Source: Thermodesulfovibrio sp. (GTDB lineage Bacteria; Nitrospirota; Thermodesulfovibrionia; Thermodesulfovibrionales; Thermodesulfovibrionaceae). From it: DNA of 27,177 nt. Below the pieces are notes generated by a model. That model was not told the DNA's origin and did not search any database. It saw only the letters and a program-made list of their open reading frames with translations. The position numbers and the translations under genes were made by a program. Within the stretch, counting starts at the first letter, position 1; each line of letters opens with the position of its first letter. The stretch covers positions 1 to 27,177 of the forward strand of contig JAOAGB010000067.1 of NCBI GenBank assembly GCA_026415995.1, read 5' to 3'. Positions 7,699 through 14,831 of this stretch are shown here, piece after piece.

Positions 7699-9142
7699 CC
7701 TCTTTGATTATTTCCACTATCTCTTTCAAGCTTTTTGCTTCTTTACCCATTAAAATACCCCTTGCTCCAATCATCTGAGCCAACTGCATATCTATCTCTT
7801 TGTCACCGACCACATACGATTTTTTGAAGTCTATTTTGTATTTGTATCTGGCGATTATTGGCATTCCTGGATTTGGTTTTCTACAAAAACAATTGTCATC
7901 GGGATGATGGGGGCAATACAAGAAATCATCAAAGCCGTATTTTTCTATAAAAAGCCGATTAACATCCTGTACAAATTCTTCCTGTATAACTCCTCTTGCA
8001 ATACCTGACTGATTTGTTACACCTATGAGCAAAAATCCCAAGTCCTTAAGCTCTTTTAAGGTTTCCATATGGGGAAAAATTTCAAAATCTTCCCATTTAT
8101 TAAGATAGTTCGCGTCTTTACAAAGGGTTCCGTCTCTATCAAAGAAAATCGCTTTTTTCCCTGGTATAATATCTAAAATAGCATTCCATACATCATCTAC
8201 TTCAATTGATTTCATACATTTTATATGATCACATTTATTTTTAAAACAGGGACTGCAACTTACATTTGCCTTTATCACATTTCCTGCAAAACGGGGTGGA
8301 CCAGTTAATTCAGGCGAAGTAGAGCCAAAAATTGATACAAGGGGAATGCCAAGTGCGTAACCAAGATGCATTATTCCAGAGTCATTACAGAGTAAAAGAT
8401 CACACTCAGAAAGAAGCTTGATCAAATCAGACAGTGAAGTTTTTCCTGTTAAATCGAAGACTTTATCTTTTAGTTTTTCATTTTCATTAATATTGAAATC
8501 TAATCCTTCTCCTTTTTGTCCAAAAATTACTACACTACCATATTTTGCTGTAAATTTTTTGATTATCTCGATAAACTTGAACATTTCCCATTTTTTTGTA
8601 TTTCCGTATTTTGCACCAGGTGCTACTGCTATAATAGGTCTCTTAAGTTCTCTTAACTCTTTTCTTGCTGAAATTCTGTCCTCTATGGGAAGATTGAGCC
8701 AAGGATATTCGGGAGATAAAGAGGGATTAAATCTCTTCGGGATCTCGAAAAAATAATCTATATGATGAATTTTTCTATCTTCTTCATTATATGGCACAGG
8801 ATGGGTAAGAAGAAAATGTCTACAATCTCTATCCCAGCCTATTCTTTCTGGAATCCCTGCAAGATAAACCAAAAGGGCAGCATCCAGAGCATTTTGAAGA
8901 AGATAGGCTCTTTTAAACTGTTTTTCCTTTAACATTTTTATTGTTTTAATTTTTCCCTTTAGCCCATCTTCGTAAATAATTATTTCATCTATTGATTTTT
9001 CAAATTCAAAAAGTTGAGCAACTCTCCTTTTAGCTAAAATAGAAATTTTTGCATCTTGATGAAGTTTCCTTATTCCTCTTATGGCTGGTAGGCTCATTAC
9101 AGCGTCACCAAGCCAGTTGACAGCTCGAATTAATATATTCAT
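7676..9142 (-). CDS. Fusion: heptosyltransferase II (WaaF-like) + heptose-1,7-bisphosphate 7-phosphatase (GmhB)
   Basis: 488 residues in two enzymes. Residues 1 to about 325 are a GT9 heptosyltransferase (RAVNWLGDAVMSLPAIRG; CNDSGIMHLGYA at 252-263; FGSTSPELTGP). Residues 329-488 are a HAD-IIIA phosphatase with nucleophile motif FFDRDGT (D335, D337), VTNQSGIARG, the zinc ligands C410, H412, C418, C420 in CPHHPDDNCFCRKP, and VVGDKEIDM. GmhB normally removes the 7-phosphate during ADP-heptose synthesis; WaaF uses ADP-heptose as donor. One polypeptide therefore carries two non-consecutive steps of the heptose pathway. It heads the minus-strand gene string. Its promoter predicts a transcript starting at the ATG itself. 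Confidence 0.92.
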   Translation of the reverse strand: MNILIRAVNWLGDAVMSLPAIRGIRKLHQDAKISILAKRRVAQLFEFEKSIDEIIIYEDGLKGKIKTIKMLKEKQFKRAYLLQNALDAALLVYLAGIPERIGWDRDCRHFLLTHPVPYNEEDRKIHHIDYFFEIPKRFNPSLSPEYPWLNLPIEDRISARKELRELKRPIIAVAPGAKYGNTKKWEMFKFIEIIKKFTAKYGSVVIFGQKGEGLDFNINENEKLKDKVFDLTGKTSLSDLIKLLSECDLLLCNDSGIMHLGYALGIPLVSIFGSTSPELTGPPRFAGNVIKANVSCSPCFKNKCDHIKCMKSIEVDDVWNAILDIIPGKKAIFFDRDGTLCKDANYLNKWEDFEIFPHMETLKELKDLGFLLIGVTNQSGIARGVIQEEFVQDVNRLFIEKYGFDDFLYCPHHPDDNCFCRKPNPGMPIIARYKYKIDFKKSYVVGDKEIDMQLAQMIGARGILMGKEAKSLKEIVEIIKEDVNVKGH

Positions 9143-9148
9143 GTTTGT

Positions 9149-9178
9149 ATTTTAAGCTTATTGTCTATTGCCTTGCAA
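9149..9178 (-). promoter_or_regulatory. Promoter of the waaF-gmhB gene string, predicted leaderless
   Basis: On the minus strand TTGCAA (9178-9173), an 18-nt spacer and TAAAAT (9154-9149) are followed after 6 nt by ATG 9142. It overlaps the divergent promoter at 9161-9188, so the two cannot be occupied by polymerase together. Confidence 0.6.
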
Positions 9179-9188
9179 ATGGTATAAT
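9161..9188 (+). promoter_or_regulatory. Extended -10 promoter of the DUF3553-like gene, predicted leaderless
   Basis: TTGTCT (9161-9166), a 16-nt spacer and consensus TATAAT (9183-9188) preceded by TGG. The start codon ATG 9195 begins at the predicted first transcribed base, and no Shine-Dalgarno is present. Confidence 0.7.
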
Positions 9189-9194
9189 TAAAAA

Positions 9195-9434
9195 ATGTGC
9201 CCAAGAACTTATTTAAAATTAGGGGACAAGGTTAGACATATTAATTATGCCCTTTGGGGAATAGGAGAAGTTATAGAAGAGAGAAATTCGACCCTTCCAG
9301 GAGGACTTTGTCTTGTAAGAATTATTTTTGAAGATGGCACAGAAAGATCATTTATAAATAACTTAGACCACGAAATGTGTTGTTATTACACAGGTATAAG
9401 ACTTATTGAGGAATGCAGTCTCTGGGAGACATAG
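9195..9434 (+). CDS. DUF3553-like small protein
   Basis: 79-residue protein with LKLGDKVRHINYALWGIGEV at residues 8-27. This matches the pattern of DUF3553 domains, small SH3/Tudor-like beta barrels also found at the tail of some UvrD-type proteins. The rest is a strand-rich segment ending in a dicysteine (MCCYY). Function unknown; the fold suggests nucleic-acid or protein contact. ATG 9195 lies where the promoter predicts transcription starts. The stop codon TAG is immediately followed by the GTG of the ABC ATPase gene, so the two are almost certainly co-translated. The DUF3553 assignment is by motif memory only. Confidence 0.65.
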   Translation: MCPRTYLKLGDKVRHINYALWGIGEVIEERNSTLPGGLCLVRIIFEDGTERSFINNLDHEMCCYYTGIRLIEECSLWET

Positions 9435-10367
9435 GTGTCATTTCTAAAAACAGAGGCTCTATATAAGACCTTCAAAATAAAAAAATTCTTAATTCCAGCA
9501 GTAGAAAATCTTAACATGGAGATAGATTCAACTGATTTTTTTGCTTTAGTAGGTGAAAGTGGTTCAGGCAAATCAACAGTGGTAAGGCTTATTCTTAGAT
9601 TAATAAAACCAGATAGTGGAAAAATAATTTTTAAAGACAAAAATCTTTGGGAGATGAGTAAGGAAGATTTGAAGTTATTTCACCAATCTATAGGCGTAGT
9701 ATTTCAAGACCCTTATGCATCTTTAAATCCAAGAATGAAGGTTTACTCAATCGTAGAGGAGCCATTAAAAATTCATAAAAAATTTACTCCTGAGGAGACA
9801 GAATCAATAATAAATAGGATATTCAGCGAATTAGGTCTTGATAAGGATTTGTTAAATAGATATCCCCATCAACTTAGCGGAGGACAACGGCAAAGAGTAG
9901 CGATAGCAAGGGCCTTAATTCTGGAACCTGAAATTTTATTAGCCGATGAACCTCTCTCTGCTTTGGACATTTCCCTACAAGCATCTATTCTAAATCAGTT
10001 AATACAGATTAGGGAAAAAAGAAATCTTGGCATTTTACTGATAACTCATGACCTTAATATTGTTAGGGCAGTGAGTAATAGAATAGGCGTGATGCATTTA
10101 GGGAGAATTGTTGAAGAAGCAGAAACAAAGGAGATATTCAAAGAGCCCATGCATCCTTATACCAAAATTCTTATTAATAGTATACCAGGCTATCACAGAA
10201 GAGACAGAACGAAAGTTCCTCAAATTTCAACTGAAGACAGAAATTCATGGATATTGAAAGGATGTAGATTTTATAACAGATGTCAATACAGAATGGATAT
10301 ATGTAGAGAAAATATCCCAGAATTAAAAGATATAAATGGAAGGAAGGTTAGATGTTTCTTATATTAA
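9435..10367 (+). CDS. Opp/Dpp-type ABC transporter ATP-binding protein without adjacent permease
   Basis: 310-residue ATPase of the oligopeptide/dipeptide/nickel importer class (OppF/DppF-like). Walker A GESGSGKST (about 39-47), Q-loop VVFQDPYASLNPR, signature LSGGQRQRVAIARAL, Walker B ILLADEPLSALD and the switch histidine in LLITHD are all intact. The C-terminal extension with the cysteine-bearing GCRFYNRCQYRMDICRE is the oligopeptide-transporter tail. It starts with GTG, preceded by GGGAG inside the upstream gene. No permease or binding-protein gene is nearby, so it either pairs with distant subunits or works with its small DUF3553 partner. Its end overlaps the convergent photolyase by 4 nt. 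Confidence 0.88.
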   Translation: MSFLKTEALYKTFKIKKFLIPAVENLNMEIDSTDFFALVGESGSGKSTVVRLILRLIKPDSGKIIFKDKNLWEMSKEDLKLFHQSIGVVFQDPYASLNPRMKVYSIVEEPLKIHKKFTPEETESIINRIFSELGLDKDLLNRYPHQLSGGQRQRVAIARALILEPEILLADEPLSALDISLQASILNQLIQIREKRNLGILLITHDLNIVRAVSNRIGVMHLGRIVEEAETKEIFKEPMHPYTKILINSIPGYHRRDRTKVPQISTEDRNSWILKGCRFYNRCQYRMDICRENIPELKDINGRKVRCFLY

Positions 10368-11692
10368 GTTCTAAAATTTTTTAAATAAAGCCTTTTAATA
10401 AAAATAATTCTTTCATAATGATTAACAATAGGCTTATAGTATTTCAATTTATAATTAATTGGATCATGTAGTGCATAGACCGGTGTGTTTTTTAGTTCTG
10501 GTAGATACTTTTTAATAAAAAATGCATTGGGATCAAATTTTTTCGCCTGAATTATGGGATTAAAAATCCTTAAGGGTTTTGGATCAGGTCCAACTGATGC
10601 ATTCCACTGCCAGTTTCCAGTGTTAACTACTTCATCGTAGTCTAAAAGATATTCCATAAAAAATTTTTCACCAATTCTCCAATCTATGAGCAAATCCTTG
10701 GTCAAAAAATTTGCCACTATCATTCTTGCCCTATTATGCATCCATCCTTCTTGCTTAAGTTGAATTATTGAGGCATCTATTAAAGGATATCCTGTCTGGG
10801 CATTAATAAAGGCATTGAATAATTTTTCATCATATTCCCATTTCATGTTTCTGTGTTTTTCTTGAAATTCAAGTTTATTAAACTCTGGAAAGTTAAATTT
10901 TATATGATACCAGAATTCCCGCCATGCAAGTTCTTTTATGAATTGACAATCATCGCCTGCATTTTCTTGAACTTTTTTATAGAGCTTTCTTAATGATATT
11001 ATGCCAAATCTTATATATGGAGATAATTTTGAAGTTCCATCTGTATCGAGTTTGTCTCGAGTGTTTTCATAATTTAAAAAATCAAAACTATCTATTCTTT
11101 TGAATGCAAAATCTATTTTCCAAAAAAAATTCTTATGATAATTTAGATTTGATATTAAATTAAATATTTCAGGTTCTTTTATTTTTGGCGTTATTATTCG
11201 TTCTGGAGGGGGAATTGCTGTAAGATTAAGATTTTCTTTCCATTTTTTATAAAAAGCAGAATATATCTTTTTATAAGGAATTTCGCTTATTTTCCCTAAA
11301 AAATTATCATTTATATTATGAAAAGCTATATCTTTGTCTTTACAAAGCTTCTCTATTTTTCTCTCTATTTCTTCTCCTGTCCATGAGAAAGCTTTATTAG
11401 TAAAAATTGCCTCAGGTTTGTATTTGTCTATTAGATAGTGAAAAATTATCATTGGTTCTTCATGATAGCAGAAAAGTCTTCCCCCTATTTTTTTAATTTG
11501 TTTAGATAAGTATTTAATTCCCTCCACAATAAATCCAAGCCTACTGTCATAACTTTTGAATCTCTGCAGCAAAGCTGGAATAAATATAAAGACGGGAATT
11601 AACTCCTTAGAATTTTGGCAAGCTTGCCAAAATGCTTTGTTATCATCAATTCTTAAGTCTCTTTTAAACCAATATATGGCTCTATTGTACAT
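10364..11692 (-). CDS. phrB: Deoxyribodipyrimidine photolyase (class I CPD photolyase/cryptochrome family)
   Basis: 442 residues. The N-terminal Rossmann-like domain (about 1-130) begins YWFKRDLRIDDNKA. The C-terminal FAD domain has TSKLSPYIRFGIIS, ELAWREFWYHI, GYPLIDASI, EGWMHNRARMIVANFLTKDLLIDWR and VNTGNWQWNASVGPDPKPLRIFNP. These are the flavin- and lesion-binding blocks of class I photolyases, which split cyclobutane pyrimidine dimers in DNA using light. The ATG lies inside the last codons of the DUF523-DUF1722 gene (11-nt overlap), so translation is coupled. The same pairing, ybgA next to phr, is known in Escherichia coli. A cryptochrome role cannot be excluded. Confidence 0.93.
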   Translation of the reverse strand: MYNRAIYWFKRDLRIDDNKAFWQACQNSKELIPVFIFIPALLQRFKSYDSRLGFIVEGIKYLSKQIKKIGGRLFCYHEEPMIIFHYLIDKYKPEAIFTNKAFSWTGEEIERKIEKLCKDKDIAFHNINDNFLGKISEIPYKKIYSAFYKKWKENLNLTAIPPPERIITPKIKEPEIFNLISNLNYHKNFFWKIDFAFKRIDSFDFLNYENTRDKLDTDGTSKLSPYIRFGIISLRKLYKKVQENAGDDCQFIKELAWREFWYHIKFNFPEFNKLEFQEKHRNMKWEYDEKLFNAFINAQTGYPLIDASIIQLKQEGWMHNRARMIVANFLTKDLLIDWRIGEKFFMEYLLDYDEVVNTGNWQWNASVGPDPKPLRIFNPIIQAKKFDPNAFFIKKYLPELKNTPVYALHDPINYKLKYYKPIVNHYERIIFIKRLYLKNFRT

Positions 11693-12596
11693 CTAAATCT
11701 TCTGGATAGGGCTCAAGATATTTCTGTATGAGTATATATTCGCTATCAAATCTGTAAGCAAGGCTTTTTAATAACTCAATTATAACTTTCAGCTGTATTT
11801 TGCCATAGCTGTACTTATTGATTAAATTTATTAAGTGTTCCCTTTCTTTATGGCTTAATTTTTTTGATACATAACCCATTAAATGCATGAGAGTGTTAAC
11901 TTGTCTTTTAATTGAAGGTTTTCTAATAAAGGCTTCATAAAATTTATCCTTGTAAATATGAACTTTTTCTTCAAAGGGTATTTTTCCATCTGCCACCAAT
12001 TGCCCGAGTTCTTTAAGAGATTTTTGGCTATAGGTCATGAGTAGATATTTATATCTTGAGTGAAATTGAACCAAAATTTTTGGCTCAGCATTTTTTAAAA
12101 TCTCTCTTAGTTCTGCAAAGGCAAAGATCCTTATAAGAAAATGTTTCCTGATTCCCTCATCTCTTAATCTTCCTTCATCTTCAAGTGGTAAAAGTGGAAA
12201 AGTTTTTTTTATTTCATTTGCAAAGAAACCATAGGTTTTTCCTACTATCGCACCATTTTTATAGAGTTTTGTAGAACCCACTCCGCAGGAGGGAGATTTG
12301 GCTTTTAGAACAAAACCATCAATGTCTTTTACGGCATTTAAGGTTCTTTGACAATACTGAATCATTATATCTGTCAATTCTCGACCCGTTTCCGGCTGAA
12401 ATAATTTTTTAGAGTTATCTTCTTCGACAATAATAATCCTTTTTCTTGGAACACCAAGTCCGATTTCCATTTCAGGACAAAAGTCAATAAATTCTATATA
12501 ATCTTTCAGTTTGTTTACGAATTCATCATTTACAATGCTACCATTGTATCTAACTGGCTGAGAAAAACATCTACTTAAAAGGATTCTCGGCTTCAT
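11682..12596 (-). CDS. DUF523-DUF1722 protein (YbgA-like; thiouracil-desulfurase-type N-terminal domain)
   Basis: 304 residues. Residues 1 to about 140 are DUF523, with conserved cysteines C10 (SRCFSQPVRYNG), C40 (FCPEMEIGLGVPR) and C104 (KSPSCGVGSTKLY). In the characterised DUF523 enzyme TudS such cysteines bind a [4Fe-4S] cluster used for 2-thiouracil desulfuration. The rest (about 165-300) is DUF1722, the all-helical partner domain of YbgA proteins, containing the SRYKYLLMTYSQKSLKELG block. It precedes and overlaps the photolyase gene. Desulfuration of a damaged or thiolated pyrimidine would fit that neighbour, but the reaction is an inference. Expression is from a short-leader promoter that overlaps the divergent ZIP promoter. 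Confidence 0.87.
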   Translation of the reverse strand: MKPRILLSRCFSQPVRYNGSIVNDEFVNKLKDYIEFIDFCPEMEIGLGVPRKRIIIVEEDNSKKLFQPETGRELTDIMIQYCQRTLNAVKDIDGFVLKAKSPSCGVGSTKLYKNGAIVGKTYGFFANEIKKTFPLLPLEDEGRLRDEGIRKHFLIRIFAFAELREILKNAEPKILVQFHSRYKYLLMTYSQKSLKELGQLVADGKIPFEEKVHIYKDKFYEAFIRKPSIKRQVNTLMHLMGYVSKKLSHKEREHLINLINKYSYGKIQLKVIIELLKSLAYRFDSEYILIQKYLEPYPEDLDVQ

Positions 12597-12606
12597 GTTG
12601 ATTTAT

Positions 12607-12614
12607 ATTATAAT
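12607..12614. promoter_or_regulatory. Symmetric -10 element ATTATAAT shared by two divergent genes
   Basis: ATTATAAT is its own reverse complement, so a TATAAT hexamer reads in both directions (12609-12614 plus; 12612-12607 minus). Plus-strand transcription would start at about 12620-12621, the ATG of the ZIP gene. Minus-strand transcription would start about 4 nt before ATG 12596. No good -35 is seen for either direction. Confidence 0.5.
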
Positions 12615-12619
12615 GTAAA

Positions 12620-13435
12620 ATGATTGAAAATTACATGGATAAACTTTCTCCTGTAACCATGGCTTTTTTATCTGGTATTTTCACCTGGGGACTTACTGCT
12701 TTTGGAGCATCTCTTGTTTTTCTCTTTAAGAACGTGAGCAGAAAAGTTCTTGACACTGCCTTAGGTTTTGCCGCAGGGGTTATGATTGCTGCAAGTTTTT
12801 GGTCTTTACTTGATCCAGCCATTGAAATGTCACAGAAGATGACACTTCCCTCTTGGATTCCTCCTGCTGCTGGTTTTGTAGTTGGTGCCATATTCCTTCG
12901 CTTAATCGATATGGTTTTACCTCATCTTCATTTTCAATCTCCAGTAAGTGAAGCTGAGGGTATCAAAACTTCTCTAAGAAGAAGCACCCTTCTTGTTCTC
13001 GCTGTAACATTACATAACATTCCAGAAGGTTTAGCAATAGGAGTTTCCTTTGGTGCCCATGGTATAGAACCATCATCTGTAAGCCTCCTTTCATCAATAG
13101 TTCTTGCCTTTGGCATAGGAATACAGAATATACCCGAGGGTTTTGCAATTTCCATGCCCTTAAGGGGAGAAGGTTTTTCCAGAGGTAAAAGCTTCTTTTA
13201 TGGACAACTTTCAGGATTATTTGAACCTATATTTGCTGTTGTAGGTGTTTTACTTGTGAATATTATGCAGAACTTTCTTCCCTATGCCCTTGGATTTGCT
13301 GCAGGTGCCATGATTTTTATAACGGCAGAGGAACTCATTCCAGAGTCTCAAAGAAATGGCAACTCTGACCTTGCCACTGCTGGGCTAATTATTGGGTTTA
13401 CCTTGATGATGATTCTTGATGTAGCCTTTAAATAG
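12620..13435 (+). CDS. ZIP-family divalent metal transporter (GufA-like)
   Basis: 271-residue inner-membrane protein with about eight hydrophobic segments. The paired metal-site motifs of ZIP transporters are present: HNIPEGLAIGVSFG (near residues 131-144) and QNIPEGFAISMP (near 169-180). A loop with HLHFQ lies before the first motif. It probably imports zinc, iron or manganese; selectivity is not readable. ATG 12620 lies 5 nt after a TATAAT with no Shine-Dalgarno, so the mRNA may be leaderless; ATG 12635 is the alternative start. It is convergent with wrbA with a single base between the stop codons. Confidence 0.9.
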   Translation: MIENYMDKLSPVTMAFLSGIFTWGLTAFGASLVFLFKNVSRKVLDTALGFAAGVMIAASFWSLLDPAIEMSQKMTLPSWIPPAAGFVVGAIFLRLIDMVLPHLHFQSPVSEAEGIKTSLRRSTLLVLAVTLHNIPEGLAIGVSFGAHGIEPSSVSLLSSIVLAFGIGIQNIPEGFAISMPLRGEGFSRGKSFFYGQLSGLFEPIFAVVGVLLVNIMQNFLPYALGFAAGAMIFITAEELIPESQRNGNSDLATAGLIIGFTLMMILDVAFK

Positions 13436-13436
13436 G

Positions 13437-14042
13437 TTATCCCTTAAGTTTCTTTGCCATTTCAGCAAGTCTCCTCCCAAAGGCTTTGCATATTTTTGCT
13501 TCGTTTTCATCAATTTCTCTTTTGTTTTCAGCATCTGCCACATGTCCAGGTCCATAGGGAGATCCCCCACCTTTTGTTAGATATAAGTCAGGTACAGAAT
13601 AGGGAACTCCAATTACTACACAACCAAGATGTAGCAAAACAGTCATAAAAGTAAGAATGGTGGTTTCCTGCCCTCCATGTAAAGTTCCTGTAGAGACAAA
13701 AACGCCTGCTGGTTTTCCTTCAAATGCTCTCTGCATCCATAGAGGACCCAGCTGGTCAACAATATTTTTTAGTTGGGCTGAAATATTTCCAAATCTTGTA
13801 GGAGTTCCAAAGGCATATCCATCAGCATCTTTAAAATCTTCAATTTTTACAATTGGAATATCCTTTTGCATTTCTATTCCGGCCTGAATATCGGGTCTTG
13901 ATGATATTATGGATTCTGAAAGCAATTCAGGACATCTTCTTATTATAGGCTCTCCTCCAGCTTCTTTAACTCCATCTGCTATAAGTTTTGCCATTTTGTA
14001 AGTGTTACCAAAGGTGCTGTAATAAACTATTAATATCTTCAT
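13437..14042 (-). CDS. wrbA: NAD(P)H:quinone oxidoreductase WrbA (flavodoxin fold)
   Basis: 201-residue flavoprotein. The FMN phosphate loop is YYSTFGNTYKMA (about 7-18), followed by GTPTRFGNISAQLKNIVDQLGPLW and STGTLHGGQETTIL, all diagnostic of WrbA, and a late GGGSPYGPGHVA. WrbA reduces quinones with two electrons and protects against redox cycling. AGAGGTG precedes ATG at normal distance, with an extended -10 promoter at 14073-14078, so this gene has a conventional leader. It faces the ZIP gene with one base between them and no terminator. Confidence 0.95.
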   Translation of the reverse strand: MKILIVYYSTFGNTYKMAKLIADGVKEAGGEPIIRRCPELLSESIISSRPDIQAGIEMQKDIPIVKIEDFKDADGYAFGTPTRFGNISAQLKNIVDQLGPLWMQRAFEGKPAGVFVSTGTLHGGQETTILTFMTVLLHLGCVVIGVPYSVPDLYLTKGGGSPYGPGHVADAENKREIDENEAKICKAFGRRLAEMAKKLKG

Positions 14043-14072
14043 AAAACACCTCTTGATTTTTATTTATTTTAA

Positions 14073-14101
14073 ATTATACCAAAAATTTTGTTTTTAGATT
14101 C
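14073..14101 (-). promoter_or_regulatory. Promoter of wrbA
   Basis: On the minus strand TATAAT (14078-14073) is preceded by an extended -10 TGG, with a weak TGAATC -35 17 nt further upstream. The predicted leader is about 24 nt and includes the Shine-Dalgarno AGAGG. Confidence 0.6.
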
Positions 14102-14128
14102 AGGATTCTAACTTTTTTAAAGGAATTA

Positions 14129-14156
14129 TTGACTTTTCCTTATAAAATATTGTAAT
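14129..14156 (+). promoter_or_regulatory. Promoter upstream of tRNA-Phe
   Basis: TTGACT (14129-14134), a 16-nt spacer and TGTAAT (14151-14156). Transcription would begin near 14163, about 19 nt before the tRNA. Confidence 0.5.
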
Positions 14157-14181
14157 TTAAGAGAGTTTTAATTATTCCTAT

Positions 14182-14254
14182 GGGCAGGTAGCTCAGTCGG
14201 TAGAGCAGGGGCCTGAAAAGCCCCGTGTCGGCGGTTCAATTCCGTCCCTGCCCA
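14182..14254 (+). tRNA. tRNA-Phe (GAA)
   Basis: 73-nt cloverleaf. Acceptor GGGCAGG pairs with CCTGCCC, the discriminator is A, the D-arm is GCTCAGTCGGTAGAGC, and the anticodon loop CTGAAAA has anticodon GAA. The T-loop is TTCAATT. CCA is not encoded. Confidence 0.95.
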
Positions 14255-14385
14255 TTTTTATATAGTATAATGTAAACAAAATATGGTTTTATTGAGATTA
14301 AATTAAAATTTAAGTTATTTTTGACATTTTGTTCATTAAAAAGGTTTTTGAAACATTAATTATGCAATAAAGAAAAATTAGATGT

Positions 14386-14414
14386 TTGACAAAATCTATA
14401 TTATAATTTTAAAT
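14386..14414 (+). promoter_or_regulatory. Candidate promoter of tRNA-Lys/tRNA-Glu
   Basis: TTGACA (14386-14391), a 17-nt spacer and TTAAAT (14409-14414), placing the start near 14421, just before tRNA-Lys. The -10 is weak, but neighbouring TATAAT and TATAAA hexamers are badly spaced. Confidence 0.4.
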
Positions 14415-14425
14415 TATAAAACATT

Positions 14426-14498
14426 GGGCCGCTAGCTCAGCAGGCAGAGCACCGCCCTTTTAAGGCGGGTGTCGTTGGTTCGAATCCAACGCGGCTCA
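14426..14498 (+). tRNA. tRNA-Lys (TTT)
   Basis: 73-nt cloverleaf. Acceptor GGGCCGC pairs with GCGGCTC (one G-U pair), discriminator A. The anticodon stem CCGCC/GGCGG encloses CTTTTAA with anticodon TTT. The T-arm is TTGGTTCGAATCCAA. CCA is not encoded. Confidence 0.95.
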
Positions 14499-14508
14499 TA
14501 TAAGGGTT

Positions 14509-14583
14509 GTCCCCATCGTCTAGCCCGGCCTAGGACATCGCCCTTTCAAGGCGGTAACAGGGGTTCGAATCCCCTTGGGGACG
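14509..14583 (+). tRNA. tRNA-Glu (TTC)
   Basis: 75-nt cloverleaf. Acceptor GTCCCCA pairs with TGGGGAC, discriminator G. The anticodon loop CTTTCAA has anticodon TTC, and the T-arm is GGGGTTCGAATCCCC. It follows tRNA-Lys by 10 nt and ends just before a strong terminator; CCA is not encoded. Confidence 0.95.
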
Positions 14584-14590
14584 TGATAGG

Positions 14591-14620
14591 AAAAAGCCGT
14601 GACAACTGTCACGGCTTTTT
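14591..14620. terminator. Bidirectional intrinsic terminator
   Basis: Perfect 14-bp dyad: AAAAAGCCGTGACA (14591-14604) and TGTCACGGCTTTTT (14607-14620), with a T run on each strand. It ends the tRNA transcript on the plus strand and the rubredoxin operon on the minus strand. The rubredoxin stop codon begins at its edge. Confidence 0.92.
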
Positions 14621-14802
14621 TATTTTATTTTTACAAAGCCTGCTTTTTTTGATTTACAGATAGGACATCTGTAATCTTCAGGAGTTTCCTCGAAGGGAGT
14701 GCCAGGATTCACTTTATTTTTCTCACATCCTTTTGCAGGTTCATAAATATAACCGCAGTGTGTACACCTATAGGTCTGCTTTTTAGACTTTTCTTCATCC
14801 AT
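14620..14802 (-). CDS. Rubredoxin
   Basis: 60-residue one-iron electron carrier with ligands C13, C16 (YRCTHCGYIY) and C46, C49 (YRCPICKSKKAGF), and the PGTPFEE loop between. A GTG at 14817 would extend it by five residues. GGAGG at 14811-14815 lies inside that extension and 8 nt before ATG 14802, so 14802 is chosen. An extra cysteine (C26) sits where rubredoxins usually have a D/E-rich turn. It is co-transcribed with the 35-residue RCKP protein just upstream. Likely role: electron transfer to oxygen- or peroxide-reducing enzymes, whose partner is not in this window. Confidence 0.9.
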   Translation of the reverse strand: MDEEKSKKQTYRCTHCGYIYEPAKGCEKNKVNPGTPFEETPEDYRCPICKSKKAGFVKIK

Positions 14803-14831
14803 ATAGTTTTCCTCCACATTATTGAAAACTT

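Noticed and set aside
9386..9640. Antisense open frame opposite the DUF3553 and ABC ATPase genes
   Set aside because: It lies opposite the Walker A region, has no family features and is a composition shadow.
12631..13155. Antisense frames opposite the ZIP gene
   Set aside because: Reverse images of the low-complexity membrane segments; no promoter or ribosome site.
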